DNA of 64,000 nt. It comes from CAWGMT01 sp963823675 (GTDB taxonomy: Bacteria; Planctomycetota; Planctomycetia; Isosphaerales; Isosphaeraceae). Positions within the stretch are counted from its first letter, which is position 1. Each line of letters opens with the position of its first letter. Location of the stretch: contig CAWGMT010000008.1 in assembly GCA_963823675.1 (NCBI GenBank), positions 124,001-188,000 on the forward strand, given 5' to 3'. The position numbers and the translations under genes were made by a program. Of this stretch, positions 63,347 to 64,000 are shown in pieces. Under the pieces are notes generated by a model. It did not search any database, was not told the DNA's origin, and saw only the letters and a program-made list of their open reading frames with translations.

Positions 63347-63787
63347 TCATTTTGCGCTCGTTTTGAGGAGATCGCGGATCTCGGCCAGCAATTCTTGATC
63401 CTTGGTCAGAAGCGGCGTGTCCTCCTTCTCTTCATTTTTCACTTTGAGGATCCAGCCGAGGAATTTCACGATGAAGAAGAACAGGGCCGCGGAGATGAGC
63501 AGGAAATGGACGACGTTTCCCAGGAACAATCCGACATGAACCGTGCTGCCGCGGATGGTGAACTGCCAGCCCGTGTATCCTTGCCGGCCCGGCATGATCG
63601 CTGCGATCAGGGGCATGATCAGGTTCTTGACGAGCGAACTGACGATCGTTTGGAATGCGGCGCCGATCACGACGCCGATGGCCAGATCGACGACGTTTCC
63701 CCTGAATGCGAATGCTTTGAATTCGTCCAGCAGCGTCCGGGCTTTCCGGGCCGTGCTGGCGAGGTTGAGCTTGGTATCGAACTCCAT
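63347..63787 (-). CDS. mscL: Large-conductance mechanosensitive channel MscL
   Basis: 146 residues from the ATG at 63787 with GGAG about 9 bases upstream. The first helix region FKAFAFRGNVVDLAIGVVIG matches the MscL N-terminal signature, then AAFQTIVSSLVKNLIMPLIA, the periplasmic loop, and the second helix FLLISAALFFFIVKFLGWIL. It ends with a charged cytoplasmic helix containing EDTPLLTKDQELLAEIRDLL. The pentameric channel opens under membrane tension at osmotic downshock. It converges on the copper amine oxidase gene. Confidence 0.95.
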   Translation of the reverse strand: MEFDTKLNLASTARKARTLLDEFKAFAFRGNVVDLAIGVVIGAAFQTIVSSLVKNLIMPLIAAIMPGRQGYTGWQFTIRGSTVHVGLFLGNVVHFLLISAALFFFIVKFLGWILKVKNEEKEDTPLLTKDQELLAEIRDLLKTSAK

Positions 63788-64000
63788 CTGACGGCACTCC
63801 GGTTGAAGGCATCGGTCGAACCAGCGCGCTGGCCGCGCTGGAATCTTCGAATCGCGAGTATTGCTGCCGAAAAAACAGCCGTGCCGCTCCTGGCAGAAAT
63901 CCCGCCTCTGTTGAACAATATATCGGTCGGGTACCGATCGTGACGTTGCAACCGTGGAACTAACTGGGAGCCAGCTTAACGTGAAGCAGCCAAACTGGAG

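Overview
The window reads as chromosomal DNA of a planctomycete, most likely from the Isosphaeraceae. The evidence is three DUF1559 pilin-like proteins, several large Ser/Thr kinases (one joined to an nSTAND ATPase and a formylglycine-generating-enzyme domain), DUF1573 proteins, a TAT-exported Gfo/Idh/MocA oxidoreductase, high GC, and families of dispersed palindromic intergenic repeats. The family-level placement is inference. No rRNA, tRNA or CRISPR array was recognised.

Layout. 0-9.4 kb: a kinase cut by the left edge, an FHA protein, an HTH regulator with a dead S24-like domain, a short PII protein, csrA, a kinase-TPR protein, a DUF1559 protein and a HEAT lipoprotein whose 3' part carries a nested palindrome. 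9.3-13.1 kb: a gene-poor stretch and two convergent DUF1559 genes. 13.2-18.4 kb: a minus-strand cluster of three DUF1573 proteins, a small eight-cysteine exported protein and three membrane proteins. 18.6-24.5 kb: a Gfo/Idh/MocA enzyme, an unknown two-gene pair and a SWIM-SNF2 helicase. 24.8-26.5 kb: a toxin-antitoxin module pairing a RES toxin with an antitoxin that has an ArsR-type instead of an Xre-type DNA-binding domain, then a broken DUF433 gene. 26.5-30.7 kb: the tightly packed operon DUF202-gnd-zwf-ndh. 31-37 kb: hypothetical genes and a BlaI/M56 regulatory pair followed by an amidotransferase-like gene cut by an IS66 remnant. 37-50 kb: a phospholipase-like protein, a beta-lactamase-fold hydrolase, ogt and alkA repair genes, a ceramidase-like protein, an epimerase, an ankyrin protein, an alpha/beta hydrolase, an Ldh2-type dehydrogenase and an SDR. 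50-57 kb: a giant kinase-nSTAND-TPR-FGE locus split by a frame change and by one in-frame TAG. 57-64 kb: a ketopantoate-reductase-like gene, a divergent oxalate pair (OxlT-like antiporter and oxalate-CoA ligase-like enzyme), a copper amine oxidase and mscL.

Caveat for every broken gene: about fifteen coding regions change frame by one base, usually in a G/C-rich run, while protein similarity continues across the break. That density suggests indel errors in the assembly at least as much as real gene decay. Frame-split genes are given as one feature where both halves are clear.

Highlights: the ArsR/MbcA-type antitoxin with a RES toxin; the DUF1573/Cys-rich/membrane cluster; nested palindromic elements; the paired direct repeats upstream of csrA; and a candidate operator between the two oxalate genes.
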